Origin: Nitrospira sp.
GTDB taxonomy: Bacteria; Nitrospirota; Nitrospiria; Nitrospirales; Nitrospiraceae
Direction: 5' to 3'
Assembly (NCBI GenBank): GCA_024330965.1
Contig: JANDJL010000020.1
Span: 1-54,879, forward strand
DNA length: 54,879 bases
Part shown: in pieces, positions 10,019-18,567 of the stretch
How positions within the stretch are numbered: the stretch's first letter is position 1
How the letters are laid out: every line of letters begins with the position of its first letter
The notes under the pieces: generated by a model
Database searches by the model: none
The model's input: only the letters and a program-made list of their open reading frames with translations
Told to the model about the DNA's origin: nothing
Made by a program: the position numbers and the translations under genes

Positions 10019-10362
10019 TTCGCGTCATTCTCGTCGGCATCTTGTTGCTCCTTTCGCTGGCGTTCTTTCTCCAGAACCAGGAACAGGAGGTGACGCTCAG
10101 GTATTTCTTTGGCCTGATGGAAGAATCAACACCGGTTTATAAGCCGATTTTGGCGGGTTTTGTCGTTGGTCTGCTGGTCGCCGGTATCTTGCTGTTTCCA
10201 CCGTGGATCAGAGGGCGGATCGAGCTTCGCCGGAAGATGCGCGCGCTTCAAGAAGCAGAGGTCGATCTGGAACGCCTCCGACAGTCGTTCGAGAAATTGT
10301 CCGTCCGGTCGGCAACTCCTTCTTCCCTTGAACATTCCCAGGGTCACACCGATGAACGATGA
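10015..10362 (+). CDS. LapA-domain (DUF1049) inner-membrane protein
   Basis: A 115-residue protein with two membrane segments (about residues 4-20 and 46-66) and a charged cytoplasmic tail that looks coiled-coil (about 70-100). The layout and the QNQE motif after the first helix match the LapA/DUF1049 family, whose E. coli member takes part in lipopolysaccharide assembly control. It overlaps tsaE by four bases and mutS by eleven, so it is translated from the same message. Its exact role here is unknown. Confidence 0.8.
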   Translation: MIRVILVGILLLLSLAFFLQNQEQEVTLRYFFGLMEESTPVYKPILAGFVVGLLVAGILLFPPWIRGRIELRRKMRALQEAEVDLERLRQSFEKLSVRSATPSSLEHSQGHTDER

Positions 10363-12928
10363 GGATTTGACTCCCCTCATGCGTCAATACAGAGAGATCA
10401 AGCGCCGCTATCCCCACGCAATCCTGTTTTTTCGTGTTGGCGATTTCTATGAGATGTTTTTCGAGGACGCGGAAATAGCCTCGCGGCTTCTTTCCATCGC
10501 CTTGACATCCCGTGATAAACAGAGTCCTCAGCCGATTCCACTTTGCGGAGTTCCTCACCATGCCGCGACCGGCTACATTGCCAAGCTGCTGAAGGCGGGG
10601 AAAACCATCGCGCTCTGCGAACAAGTCGAAGACCCCAAAATGGCAAAGGGTCTTGTCCGTCGAGAGGTCGTCCGTCTGTACACGCCGGGGACTCTCGTTG
10701 ATACGGACTTCCTTGCGCCCAACGAATCAAATTATCTCTCCGCCCTGTCCTTCCGGCCGAATAGCGACCGGCCAACGCTAATTGGATTGGCGTCGCTTGA
10801 CGTCTCAACGGGAGAATTTTGGGTCGCGGAATTCCACGGCCCCCAGGCGATCCCGTCGGTATTGGATGAGTTGTCGAGGCTTGAACCCCGCGAAGTCTTG
10901 TTTCCAAGCGGCCTTGCCGAAAAGTCGAGGGCCTGGATCGACGGGGTGAAAGGGGCCCGCTTGTGCGAACGACATGTGTCTTCTTTCGATCGACAAGCGA
11001 GCATCCGATTGTTGCTCGACCAATTTCGTGTTCCGTCGCTTGACGTATTCGGCTGTCAAGACCTCACCGCCGGCATAGAGGCCGCCGGGGCCGTGCTTCA
11101 GTATGTTCGAGAAAGTCAACCAGGGGTCTCTTCGGCTCATATTCGCCGTCTTGCCGTCCGGTGGAGCAAGGAGTTCGTGCATCTCGATGGTTCGACGATC
11201 CGCAATCTGGAACTTCTCAGACCGATGGCCCCTGTTCAAGACGGATCCCGCTCTTTGAAAGCTGATTTGATTTCCACGATCGACCGCACGTTAACGGCCA
11301 TGGGGGCCCGTTTGCTGCGCCAGTGGATCGTCAGGCCGTTGGTTGACTGCGACCAGATCCGGGCCAGACACGAGGCCGTGGGGGAACTCAAGGATCGCTG
11401 GGAAGACCGAACGGCCATCCGCGCCTGCCTGCGAGACGTGCAGGATGTGGCTCGCCTCAGCAGCCGGATCGCGCTAGGCTACAGCACCCCCCGTGAGTTG
11501 CTGGCGTTGAAAAAATCGCTGGGCGTGCTGCCGACGTTGCTTGCTCTTCTCGATTCATTGCAAAGCTCGTTGCTTGCCGAGATTCGAAAATCTTTAGACA
11601 GCGGAAAGGACCTTCACGACCTCATCGAACAGGCCATTCATCCTGATGCTCCGCCATCGATTCGAGATTCGAACATTATCAGGGACGGGTACCACCCGGA
11701 AATTGATGAATGGCGAAAGGCGAGGAGGGAGGGACATCAATGGATCGCCGATCTTGAAGGTAAAGAACGCATCAGGACCGGAATCGATTCGTTGAAAGTT
11801 CGCTACAATCAAGTCTACGGCTATTACATCGAGGTGACAAAATCCAATCTGCATCGTGTGCCGCCCGATTATATTCGGAAACAGACTCTGGTCGGTGCCG
11901 AGCGATTCGTGACTCCAGAATTACGGGCCTTGGAGGAGCGGATCACGACCGCCGACGTCAAACTGGCGGCGTTGGAACAAGCGGTCTTTGGGGTCGTGTT
12001 GAGCCGGTTAGCCGCCGAGGCTCATCGGTTGGACAATATCGCGTCACAACTTGCGTTAATCGATGTCCTCGCCGGACTCGCCGAGACCGCCGCCTTGCTT
12101 CGTTACACAAAGCCGCTCGTCGATAACGGTGGGCGCATCGTCATACGCGAAGGTCGCCATCCGATCGTTGAACAGCTTCGTGCTGATCGTTCCTTCGTAC
12201 CCAATGACACACTGCTGGATCTTGAAGACCATCGTCTTCTGATCCTGACCGGCCCGAACATGGCGGGGAAAAGCACGTACCTTCGGCAAGTGGCCTTGAT
12301 CGTCTTGATGGCACAACTGGGGAGTTTCGTGCCGGCGGCCTACGCCCACATTGGTGTGGTGGATCGCATTTTTACTCGCGTCGGGGCCTCGGATAATCTG
12401 TCGGGCGGCCTCAGCACCTTCATGGTGGAAATGGTCGAAACCGCCCATATCCTCAATACGGCAACCCCGCGAAGTCTGATTCTTCTTGATGAGATCGGCC
12501 GCGGCACCAGCACCTATGATGGTTTGAGCATCGCATGGGCTGTGGCGGAGTACATTCACGACCGAGGAAAGTTGGGGGCCCGCACACTATTTGCGACTCA
12601 CTATCACGAATTAACCCAACTTGCGCTGCAGCGAGAGGGAATCAAAAACTATCGCGTGGCTGTACAAGAACGGGACGGGGACGTGATCTTCCTTCACAAA
12701 ATTATTGAAGGAGGAGCCGATCGGAGTTATGGCATCCATGTCGCCAAGCTGGCGGGGTTGCCTGATTTCGTGATTAAACGAGCGACCGCTATTTTATCTC
12801 AGTTGGAGGAACCGGAAACTGGTCTTGCTCGACGAGATGGTGGCACTTCAAACTGCCTGCTCCAACCCTCTCCGCAACCCCATTTTTTGACCGAGGGAGA
12901 AAAACAGATGGATCTATTCGCCTCGTAA
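10352..12928 (+). CDS. mutS: DNA mismatch repair protein MutS
   Basis: Recognises mispairs and starts strand-directed repair. The start at 10352 (MNDEDLTPLMRQY) is the family start; upstream in-frame sequence overlaps the LapA-like gene in another frame. The 858-residue product has the mismatch-reading loop GDFYEMFFEDA near the N-terminus, the lever and clamp domains, Walker A GPNMAGKSTYLRQ, Walker B LILLDEIGRGTSTYDG and a C-terminal QMDLF that resembles a sliding-clamp binding motif. Length matches MutS1. mutL is not in the window. Confidence 0.97.
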   Translation: MNDEDLTPLMRQYREIKRRYPHAILFFRVGDFYEMFFEDAEIASRLLSIALTSRDKQSPQPIPLCGVPHHAATGYIAKLLKAGKTIALCEQVEDPKMAKGLVRREVVRLYTPGTLVDTDFLAPNESNYLSALSFRPNSDRPTLIGLASLDVSTGEFWVAEFHGPQAIPSVLDELSRLEPREVLFPSGLAEKSRAWIDGVKGARLCERHVSSFDRQASIRLLLDQFRVPSLDVFGCQDLTAGIEAAGAVLQYVRESQPGVSSAHIRRLAVRWSKEFVHLDGSTIRNLELLRPMAPVQDGSRSLKADLISTIDRTLTAMGARLLRQWIVRPLVDCDQIRARHEAVGELKDRWEDRTAIRACLRDVQDVARLSSRIALGYSTPRELLALKKSLGVLPTLLALLDSLQSSLLAEIRKSLDSGKDLHDLIEQAIHPDAPPSIRDSNIIRDGYHPEIDEWRKARREGHQWIADLEGKERIRTGIDSLKVRYNQVYGYYIEVTKSNLHRVPPDYIRKQTLVGAERFVTPELRALEERITTADVKLAALEQAVFGVVLSRLAAEAHRLDNIASQLALIDVLAGLAETAALLRYTKPLVDNGGRIVIREGRHPIVEQLRADRSFVPNDTLLDLEDHRLLILTGPNMAGKSTYLRQVALIVLMAQLGSFVPAAYAHIGVVDRIFTRVGASDNLSGGLSTFMVEMVETAHILNTATPRSLILLDEIGRGTSTYDGLSIAWAVAEYIHDRGKLGARTLFATHYHELTQLALQREGIKNYRVAVQERDGDVIFLHKIIEGGADRSYGIHVAKLAGLPDFVIKRATAILSQLEEPETGLARRDGGTSNCLLQPSPQPHFLTEGEKQMDLFAS

Positions 12929-13003
12929 CACCTTTGGCTATCTTTACTGTGCGGGGGATGGAAACAGCCAACCGTCGCGTGTAAGTTTGCAGAAATGAAA
13001 AAG

Positions 13004-13037
13004 AAAGGGCGACGTTCCCTCAGGAAGGTCGCCCTTT
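13004..13037 (-). terminator. Intrinsic terminator after the 13059 gene
   Basis: A perfect 10-base stem (13004-13013 with 13028-13037) encloses a smaller TTCC/GGAA stem. On the minus strand it is followed by CTTTTTCATTT, so it most likely ends the exported-protein operon. It may also attenuate read-through from mutS, which arrives from the other side without its own T-run. Confidence 0.75.
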
Positions 13038-13058
13038 GCTGAAAACTTCAGGTCTCTT

Positions 13059-13706
13059 TCAGTTCGGCATGTTGTACTGAGCCGTCCAAGGAATTAACCC
13101 ACCGACTGGCTTCCCCCCCGGGAGCATCACATCATACTGCATAGCCGGTTCAACGCCCGCACTATTTAATCCCGCCTTGGCCTTGGCACAGGCCGGTTCT
13201 AACTCGTGTTTCCCCTGGCATTCTTTAAATTGAAGCGCTGCTATACTGAGAGGTTTCCCCGGCGCGCCGGCTATCTCCTGGAGTTTCTTGACGGACAAGA
13301 TGACTCGATGGTTCTGTTCTTTTTCAATGGCTACAAATTCAATAAGATCCGCCGTGCTGCTCGGAGGCACCTCCTTGGCTGCAGCAGGACCGGCGTGAAC
13401 ACGACCCATCTTCTTCAATTCCTCCCATGCACCCTTTTCCGCATAGAACTTGAGAGTTTTCCCAGGATGGACTTTCTGCCACCAGAGCCCGCTCTCGGCA
13501 TTCCCACCATACACGGCGATGTTGATCCAGACGGCTTCATCATAGGGATCAAGCACGATGACTCGACCTTGAAGAGTCGTGGGTTTACTCATGTCCCCCC
13601 ACTCAAACCGTTCTTGAAACGACTCGATGGCCCATGTCGTCGAAGTCGTTCCAACCAGCAATATAGCCGCGGCCAAGAGCATTCTACCTTGTTTCTTGAG
13701 CCTCAT
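13059..13706 (-). CDS. Exported protein of unknown function
   Basis: I do not recognise this family. The 215-residue product begins with two Lys and an Arg followed by a hydrophobic stretch and a likely signal peptidase site after TTWA (about residue 25), so it should be periplasmic. Residues after that include KPTTLQGRVIVLDPYDEAVW, a Gly-Trp-Trp patch and two Cys in the last third that could form a disulfide. The start at 13706 is preferred over one nine codons upstream because it has a GAGGAAAAGGTGAGG ribosome binding site. It lies 65 bases after the next exported gene and shares with it the TLQGRV string right after the signal peptide region. Confidence 0.7.
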   Translation of the reverse strand: MRLKKQGRMLLAAAILLVGTTSTTWAIESFQERFEWGDMSKPTTLQGRVIVLDPYDEAVWINIAVYGGNAESGLWWQKVHPGKTLKFYAEKGAWEELKKMGRVHAGPAAAKEVPPSSTADLIEFVAIEKEQNHRVILSVKKLQEIAGAPGKPLSIAALQFKECQGKHELEPACAKAKAGLNSAGVEPAMQYDVMLPGGKPVGGLIPWTAQYNMPN

Positions 13707-13771
13707 GATCCTCACCTTTTCCTCCCTAATCAAAAGGTCGCGCCTACAACGACAGACAAAGTCAGCGCCCT

Positions 13772-14287
13772 TCAGTCTTTCAACACTTTGAAGCCGGTAA
13801 TCGTCCGACCATCCAAGGTGACCTCCATGGCCACAAGCTCCTGGGAAGCCTTGATGATCTTATCCATCAGCGCCTTATCTTTGACCGCCAGCCGAACGGT
13901 GGTGGCCGCATGGTACCAGCCAGAGTACGGATTATTCTTCTCAACACCGCCGACAAATCCCCATGCACAACACGTGAACAACGGATCCGGAGGCTTGACA
14001 TCCAACATGGTTGAAGACCGCCCCGACGGAGTTCCAGAGGCAGGTTCCCCCGAATTCCAGTACTGAATGCCGAAGAGGAGTTCTCCATCCGGATTATCAG
14101 CCCACTGTGACCAGACCCGCCCTTGAAGCGTTTTGAGCGGGGACTCGGCCTTCAGAGGTTTACCGCCGACGACTGCATCGGCAATTCCGATGCGCTCCGC
14201 GCTCCCGTCAGCAAGCACGGATTCGGCTTTGAAGAGACCGGTTGCTAGGAACGTTCCCATGGCAACTAGTATGAGTGCCCCTTTCAT
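13772..14287 (-). CDS. Exported protein of unknown function with a Cys pair
   Basis: The 171-residue protein has a signal peptide (cleavage probably after SVLA, about residue 26), then KTLQGRVWSQW, a central region with a CCAWGFVGG motif and a C-terminal TLDGRTITGFKVLKD. No known domain is evident to me. Adjacent Cys could bind metal or form a strained disulfide. A GGAGGGACGAAA ribosome binding site supports the start. It is first in a two-gene operon with the 13059 gene, under the promoter at 14497-14525. Confidence 0.7.
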   Translation of the reverse strand: MKGALILVAMGTFLATGLFKAESVLADGSAERIGIADAVVGGKPLKAESPLKTLQGRVWSQWADNPDGELLFGIQYWNSGEPASGTPSGRSSTMLDVKPPDPLFTCCAWGFVGGVEKNNPYSGWYHAATTVRLAVKDKALMDKIIKASQELVAMEVTLDGRTITGFKVLKD

Positions 14288-14457
14288 TTTCGTCCCTCCT
14301 TAAACAAACGAATGTCGGTAATAAAATTCTTCTCTCCGAGCGCCAGGCTATCTTCAAGGTCGATAAAGGCCCGACGTTGCTCATTGCTTTTCGGCTTTTC
14401 GCTAGACAGTACACCGTGCCTGTCGTTTCTTTTGTCACCGCAGATGGATTCTTTTCA

Positions 14458-14481
14458 TCACAATTGTGAATACGTTCACAA
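14458..14481. promoter_or_regulatory. CRP/FNR-type palindromic operator candidate
   Basis: TTGTGAATACGTTCACAA (14464-14481) is an 18-base perfect palindrome matching the TGTGA-N6-TCACA pattern bound by CRP-type regulators. It overlaps a second palindrome, TCACAATTGTGA (14458-14469), so three half-sites are stacked. It sits just downstream of the predicted transcription start near 14490, a place more typical of repression than activation. The regulator is not known. Confidence 0.5.
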
Positions 14482-14496
14482 CCTCCGTGCGGCGAA

Positions 14497-14525
14497 ACGG
14501 TACTGCAACCTCACTTTGATGTCAA
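14497..14525 (-). promoter_or_regulatory. Promoter candidate for the exported-protein pair
   Basis: A perfect TTGACA -35 box (14520-14525) is followed after 17 bases by TACCGT (14497-14502), a weak -10. The leader to the ATG at 14287 would be about 200 bases. The rest of the 344-base gap up to 14631 contains no gene that I can support. Confidence 0.45.
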
Positions 14526-14631
14526 GAAAATGTTCCGCGCTGGGCGGAGTATAGCACCATGAAATCTTTCATATCAATTGGTTGCAACGGTCACCCGAAT
14601 GAGTCGACTCGGTGGGTCTTTTTCGCTTCTT

Positions 14632-15960
14632 TCACTGCCTGAGCATAGCGGTCTGACGCGAGGAGAGAGGGCCCAAACATGTAATAGCAAGGGTCTTCGG
14701 ATCGAAGAGACTTTGGGCGACGCGAGCCACGCACGCCTGAGAGATCGCATCAATGTCCGTCAGCATTTGTTCGAGACTCGTGTGCTGGCCAGCGATCAGT
14801 TCGTCCTTGGCAAGCTTGTTCATCCGGCTATGTGAGCTTTCCAGGCTGAGCATCAGACTGCCTTTCATTTGCTCCTTCGCTCGCCGCAGTTCTTCCTTTT
14901 CGACGCCATGAGCCATCATCTTTCGTATTTCACGTTGAATCAACTCCAGCACTCGTTCCACCTCGTGGGCCCTGGTCCCGGCATAAATCGTGATGGTCCC
15001 GCCGTCAGAGTAGCCTGATAAGAACGAATAGATCGAATAGACAAGCCCTCGTTTTTCACGAACTTCCTGGAAGAGACGAGAACTCACACTGCCGCCCAGT
15101 ATATTATTCAGAGCGGAGACCACGTAGCGGTCCTTATGGCCGGCGGCCACCCCCTTGAGTCCGACGCAGAGATGCACCTGTTCCAGCGGTTTACGTTTGA
15201 GAATCACGCCGCCACAAATCTCCGGCGGCCAGCGTTTCCGTCCGTTGGCACCATCAGGAGAAACGGCGGAGAAGTGGTTTCCGAAGACACGGTCTATCAC
15301 TCTATCAAGGCGGTTTTGGTCAAAATTCCCCGCGACGGCAAGTACCATGTCTTGCGGCTGATAGTGCCTTGCAAGGTATCGGCGCAAATCGTCCCGTCGT
15401 AGGCGGGCAATCGTGGATTCCTGGCCAAGAACCGGTCGGCTGAGAGGATGGCGTCCCATCACAAGCCCGGTATGGAGTTCCTGAACCAAGTCCTCTGGAT
15501 CGTCTTGCACCATGCGAATTTCTTCGAGAACGACCTGCTTTTCCTTTTCAATTTCCTTGGGGCTGAGGCGGGATCGGTATAAAAGGTCCGCGAGAAGCTC
15601 CAGGGCTTGAGGGAGATGCTGATCGAGTACCTTGACATAAAACGTCGTCGTCTCACGGGTCGTAAAGGCGTTCATTTCGCCTCCGAGCGCATCGATCTCC
15701 CGGGAGATGTCGGTCGCCGAGCGAGTCTCCGTCCCTTTGAACAACATGTGTTCAAGAAAGTGGGAAAAACCGGCTTCTAAAGGAGTTTCATCGCGAGAGC
15801 CGGCATTGACCCACATGCCGACCGTCACGGATTTGAGCGTGGGGATCCGCTCGGTGACCAGCCGAATTCCGTTGTCGAGTATGCGTTTTCGATATGATAA
15901 ACCGTCTTGCTGCTTACCCCTTCGCGCCACCTTCACCCTCGCCAGGAACCGGCATCGCAT
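14632..15960 (-). CDS. M16-family zinc peptidase (processing-protease-like)
   Basis: A pitrilysin-superfamily protease with the inverted zinc motif HFLEHMLFKG (HxxEH) and the second conserved acidic region LEEIRMVQDDPEDL about 75 residues later. The two-lobed M16 fold and about 440 residues match the bacterial mitochondrial-processing-peptidase-like group often encoded next to pnp. The start is uncertain: ATG at 15960 gives a 47-base overlap with pnp, while GTG codons near 15930 would also fit; frame preference becomes clear only from about 15910. No signal peptide is visible. Confidence 0.88.
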   Translation of the reverse strand: MRCRFLARVKVARRGKQQDGLSYRKRILDNGIRLVTERIPTLKSVTVGMWVNAGSRDETPLEAGFSHFLEHMLFKGTETRSATDISREIDALGGEMNAFTTRETTTFYVKVLDQHLPQALELLADLLYRSRLSPKEIEKEKQVVLEEIRMVQDDPEDLVQELHTGLVMGRHPLSRPVLGQESTIARLRRDDLRRYLARHYQPQDMVLAVAGNFDQNRLDRVIDRVFGNHFSAVSPDGANGRKRWPPEICGGVILKRKPLEQVHLCVGLKGVAAGHKDRYVVSALNNILGGSVSSRLFQEVREKRGLVYSIYSFLSGYSDGGTITIYAGTRAHEVERVLELIQREIRKMMAHGVEKEELRRAKEQMKGSLMLSLESSHSRMNKLAKDELIAGQHTSLEQMLTDIDAISQACVARVAQSLFDPKTLAITCLGPLSSRQTAMLRQ

Positions 15961-18025
15961 CTTTTCTGCTAAGTCGGATCTTGCCCTGTTTGTCAATTTC
16001 CAGAACCTTGACCAGTACTTGGTCACCCTCGGCCACTTCATCTGACACGGCCTTCACCCGATGGTGCGCCAACTGCGAAATGTGGACTAATCCGTCAACG
16101 CCGGGCAACACCTCAACGAACGCGCCGAAATCCATGATTTTTTTCACCGTGCCCATGTAGATCTTGCCAACTTCCACCTCTTCCGTAAGTCGGGCGATGA
16201 TGTCTCGAGCCTTTTGCAGCGACGCCTCATCCGAAGACGCGATCGTGACGATACCGTCGTCCTCGATGTTCACCTTCACGCCGCAATCGGCTTGGATGCT
16301 CCGAATCGTTTTTCCCCCTTGACCGATGATCTCCCGAATTTTGTCTTGTTTGACCCTCATCGTAAAAATGCGAGGCGCAAACGGCGACAAGTGAGGGCGG
16401 GCACCTGGGAGCGCTTTGCTCATATGCTCAAGGATGTGGAGCCGGCCGACACGGGCTTGCTCCAGCGCCCGATGCATGAGCTCCGTTGTGATGCCCCCGA
16501 TCTTAATGTCCATCTGCAAGGCTGTCACACCGTTTTTTGTCCCGCATACTTTGAAGTCCATATCGCCAAGATGGTCCTCAAGGCCGAGGATGTCGGACAG
16601 GATCATCACGCGGTCCCCTTCCTTGATAAGCCCCATCGCGATCCCTGCGACCGGTTCCTTGATCGGCACCCCCGCGTCCATCATCGCCAGTGTTCCGCCG
16701 CACACGGTCGCCATCGACGAAGATCCGTTGGATTCGAGAATTTCCGAGACGATGCGGAGCGTATACGGAAAGTCTTCTTTGCCGGGAATCACCGGCTTCA
16801 ACGCTCGTTCGGCCAACGCCCCGTGGCCGACTTCCCGGCGGCCCGGCGATCGAAGGGGACGCGCTTCGCCGACGCTGAACGGGGGAAAGTTGTAGTGGAG
16901 CATGAAGGCCCGTGTGTATTCGCCCTCCAACGCATCGATCCGCTGTTCATCTTCCGTCGTGCCAAGCGTGACCACCGCCAGACTTTGCGTTTCACCGCGT
17001 GTGAACAGCGCGGAGCCGTGCGTGCGGGGGAGCACTCCCACTTCGCACGTGATCGGCCTGATATCCGTGGGACCGCGGCCATCGGCGCGCGTTCCTTTTT
17101 CGAGGATCATATTCCGAACTTCCGAATACTCCAACCCATGGAACACGATTCTGATATGGCGCTCGCTGTCCGGATTGTTCGGATCCTTGAGTTGTTCAAT
17201 CGCCTGTTCCAGCACCTGATCCAAACGTTCCTGGCGCGCCGTTTTATTGGGGATCATAATGGCGTCACGAATGGGCTGCGCCACCATCTCTTTCACTTTC
17301 TCTGCCAATGCCGAATCGATCGCTTCCGCTTGAATCGCTCGTTTCTTATTGCCGACTTTTTCGGCCAACTCCGAGATCTTCGCAACGATCTTTTTAATTT
17401 CGGCGTGAGCCAGTTCGAGTGCTTCAAGCATGACGGCTTCCGGCAATTCATCGGCCCCGCCTTCCACCATCATGACGGCGTCGGCGGTCCCGGCGACCAC
17501 CAGGTGCAGCTCACTCTTTTCCATGGTGTCAAGGTCGGGATTCACGATGAATCGGCCGTTGACACGACCGATCTTCACACCGGCAACCGGACCCAGGAAC
17601 GGAATGGGGGACACCGCCAGAGCGGCAGATGCAGCCGTAATTCCGATCACATCCGACGAGCCGGTCTTGTCCGCCGAAAGCACGGACGCGATCACCTGCG
17701 TTTCAAAGTAATATCCTTCCGGAAACAGCGGTCTTAGGGGACGATCGATGAGACGGCTCGTGAGTATTTCTTTTTCGGACGGTCGCCCCTCCCGTTTAAA
17801 GTACCCTCCTGGAATTTTTCCAGCCGCATAGGTTTTTTCCTGGTAATCGACGGTCAGAGGGAGAAAATCCGTTCCTGGCTTCGCCGTCTGCGCCGCCACG
17901 GCCGTGGCCAAAACCACCGTCTCTCCGTACGACGCCCATATTGATCCGTCCGCTTGCTTGGCGACCCTCCCGGTTTCCAGCCGAAGGGTGCGGCCTGCGA
18001 TTTCGATTTCAACCGAATGTACCAT
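15914..18025 (-). CDS. pnp: Polyribonucleotide nucleotidyltransferase (PNPase)
   Basis: Phosphorolytic 3'-5' exoribonuclease of the RNA degradation machinery. The 703-residue product has two RNase PH cores separated by an all-helical linker, then a KH domain (IREIIGQGGKTIRSI) and a C-terminal S1 domain (GTVKKIMDFGAFVEVLPG). The start at 18025 (MVHSVEIEIAG) follows a GGAAGGAG ribosome binding site; a longer in-frame version adds unrelated residues. As in E. coli it lies directly downstream of rpsO with a hairpin between them. Confidence 0.97.
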   Translation of the reverse strand: MVHSVEIEIAGRTLRLETGRVAKQADGSIWASYGETVVLATAVAAQTAKPGTDFLPLTVDYQEKTYAAGKIPGGYFKREGRPSEKEILTSRLIDRPLRPLFPEGYYFETQVIASVLSADKTGSSDVIGITAASAALAVSPIPFLGPVAGVKIGRVNGRFIVNPDLDTMEKSELHLVVAGTADAVMMVEGGADELPEAVMLEALELAHAEIKKIVAKISELAEKVGNKKRAIQAEAIDSALAEKVKEMVAQPIRDAIMIPNKTARQERLDQVLEQAIEQLKDPNNPDSERHIRIVFHGLEYSEVRNMILEKGTRADGRGPTDIRPITCEVGVLPRTHGSALFTRGETQSLAVVTLGTTEDEQRIDALEGEYTRAFMLHYNFPPFSVGEARPLRSPGRREVGHGALAERALKPVIPGKEDFPYTLRIVSEILESNGSSSMATVCGGTLAMMDAGVPIKEPVAGIAMGLIKEGDRVMILSDILGLEDHLGDMDFKVCGTKNGVTALQMDIKIGGITTELMHRALEQARVGRLHILEHMSKALPGARPHLSPFAPRIFTMRVKQDKIREIIGQGGKTIRSIQADCGVKVNIEDDGIVTIASSDEASLQKARDIIARLTEEVEVGKIYMGTVKKIMDFGAFVEVLPGVDGLVHISQLAHHRVKAVSDEVAEGDQVLVKVLEIDKQGKIRLSRKDAMPVPGEGEGGAKG

Positions 18026-18116
18026 CTGTGGTCTCCTTCCCTTGCCCTTGGTCCCACAGATGCCCACAGAGATAGGCTTCTCTCACAGCCGTTTCGGGTT
18101 TGGATCCGAACGACGA

Positions 18117-18138
18117 TAGAGGCGGCGCCCCGCCTCTA
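18117..18138. promoter_or_regulatory. rpsO-pnp intergenic hairpin, possible RNase III site
   Basis: A perfect 9-base stem (18117-18125 with 18130-18138) with a CGCC loop lies in the pnp leader. No T-run follows, so it is not an intrinsic terminator. In E. coli an RNase III-cut hairpin in the same place lets PNPase control its own message; the same function here is inference. The remainder of the 239-base gap holds no gene. Confidence 0.5.
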
Positions 18139-18264
18139 AGGAGAGCCTCCGCGCCCGAACGTTGATGGAGGAAGCCTATGTCCGTGTTCACCTGTGCGAC
18201 GTGCCTATGATTCCGCGGTGTAATCCTGACCCCACCGCGCCATCCATCTTTTGACTTTCGCTTT

Positions 18265-18534
18265 TTACTTTCGAATACCCAATCGATCAATGAGCGCCCG
18301 ATACCCGGCATGATCAATGCTGCGGAGATAATCCAACAGCCGACGCCGACGCCCGACCAATTGCAACAATCCTCGCCGGGAATGATGATCCTTTTTGTGA
18401 GTCTTGAAATGTTCGGTCAGATAGGCAATTCTGTTGGTCAATACCGCGATTTGAACTTCCGGCGATCCGGAATCTTTCTCGTGCCTCCGATGCTGTGCGA
18501 TCAACGCTGCTTTCGCTTCTTTCTGTAAGGCCAT
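18265..18534 (-). CDS. rpsO: Ribosomal protein uS15
   Basis: Primary 16S rRNA-binding protein of the 30S platform. The 89-residue sequence is a full-length uS15 with [19 protein letters not shown], the [14 protein letters not shown] loop and [25 protein letters not shown] precedes the ATG. It sits between truB and pnp, the common bacterial order. Confidence 0.98.
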   Translation of the reverse strand: MALQKEAKAALIAQHRRHEKDSGSPEVQIAVLTNRIAYLTEHFKTHKKDHHSRRGLLQLVGRRRRLLDYLRSIDHAGYRALIDRLGIRK

Positions 18535-18567
18535 GGCTCTTGCTCCTTTCTTGTGCCCTTTTCCATC

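Noticed and set aside
14592..14623. Plus-strand terminator at an imperfect hairpin followed by CTTTTT
   Set aside because: The stem has mismatches and there is no plus-strand gene upstream to terminate.
16214..17737. 507-codon plus-strand open frame inside pnp
   Set aside because: Antisense shadow of pnp; His/Arg-rich composition typical of such frames in GC-rich DNA.
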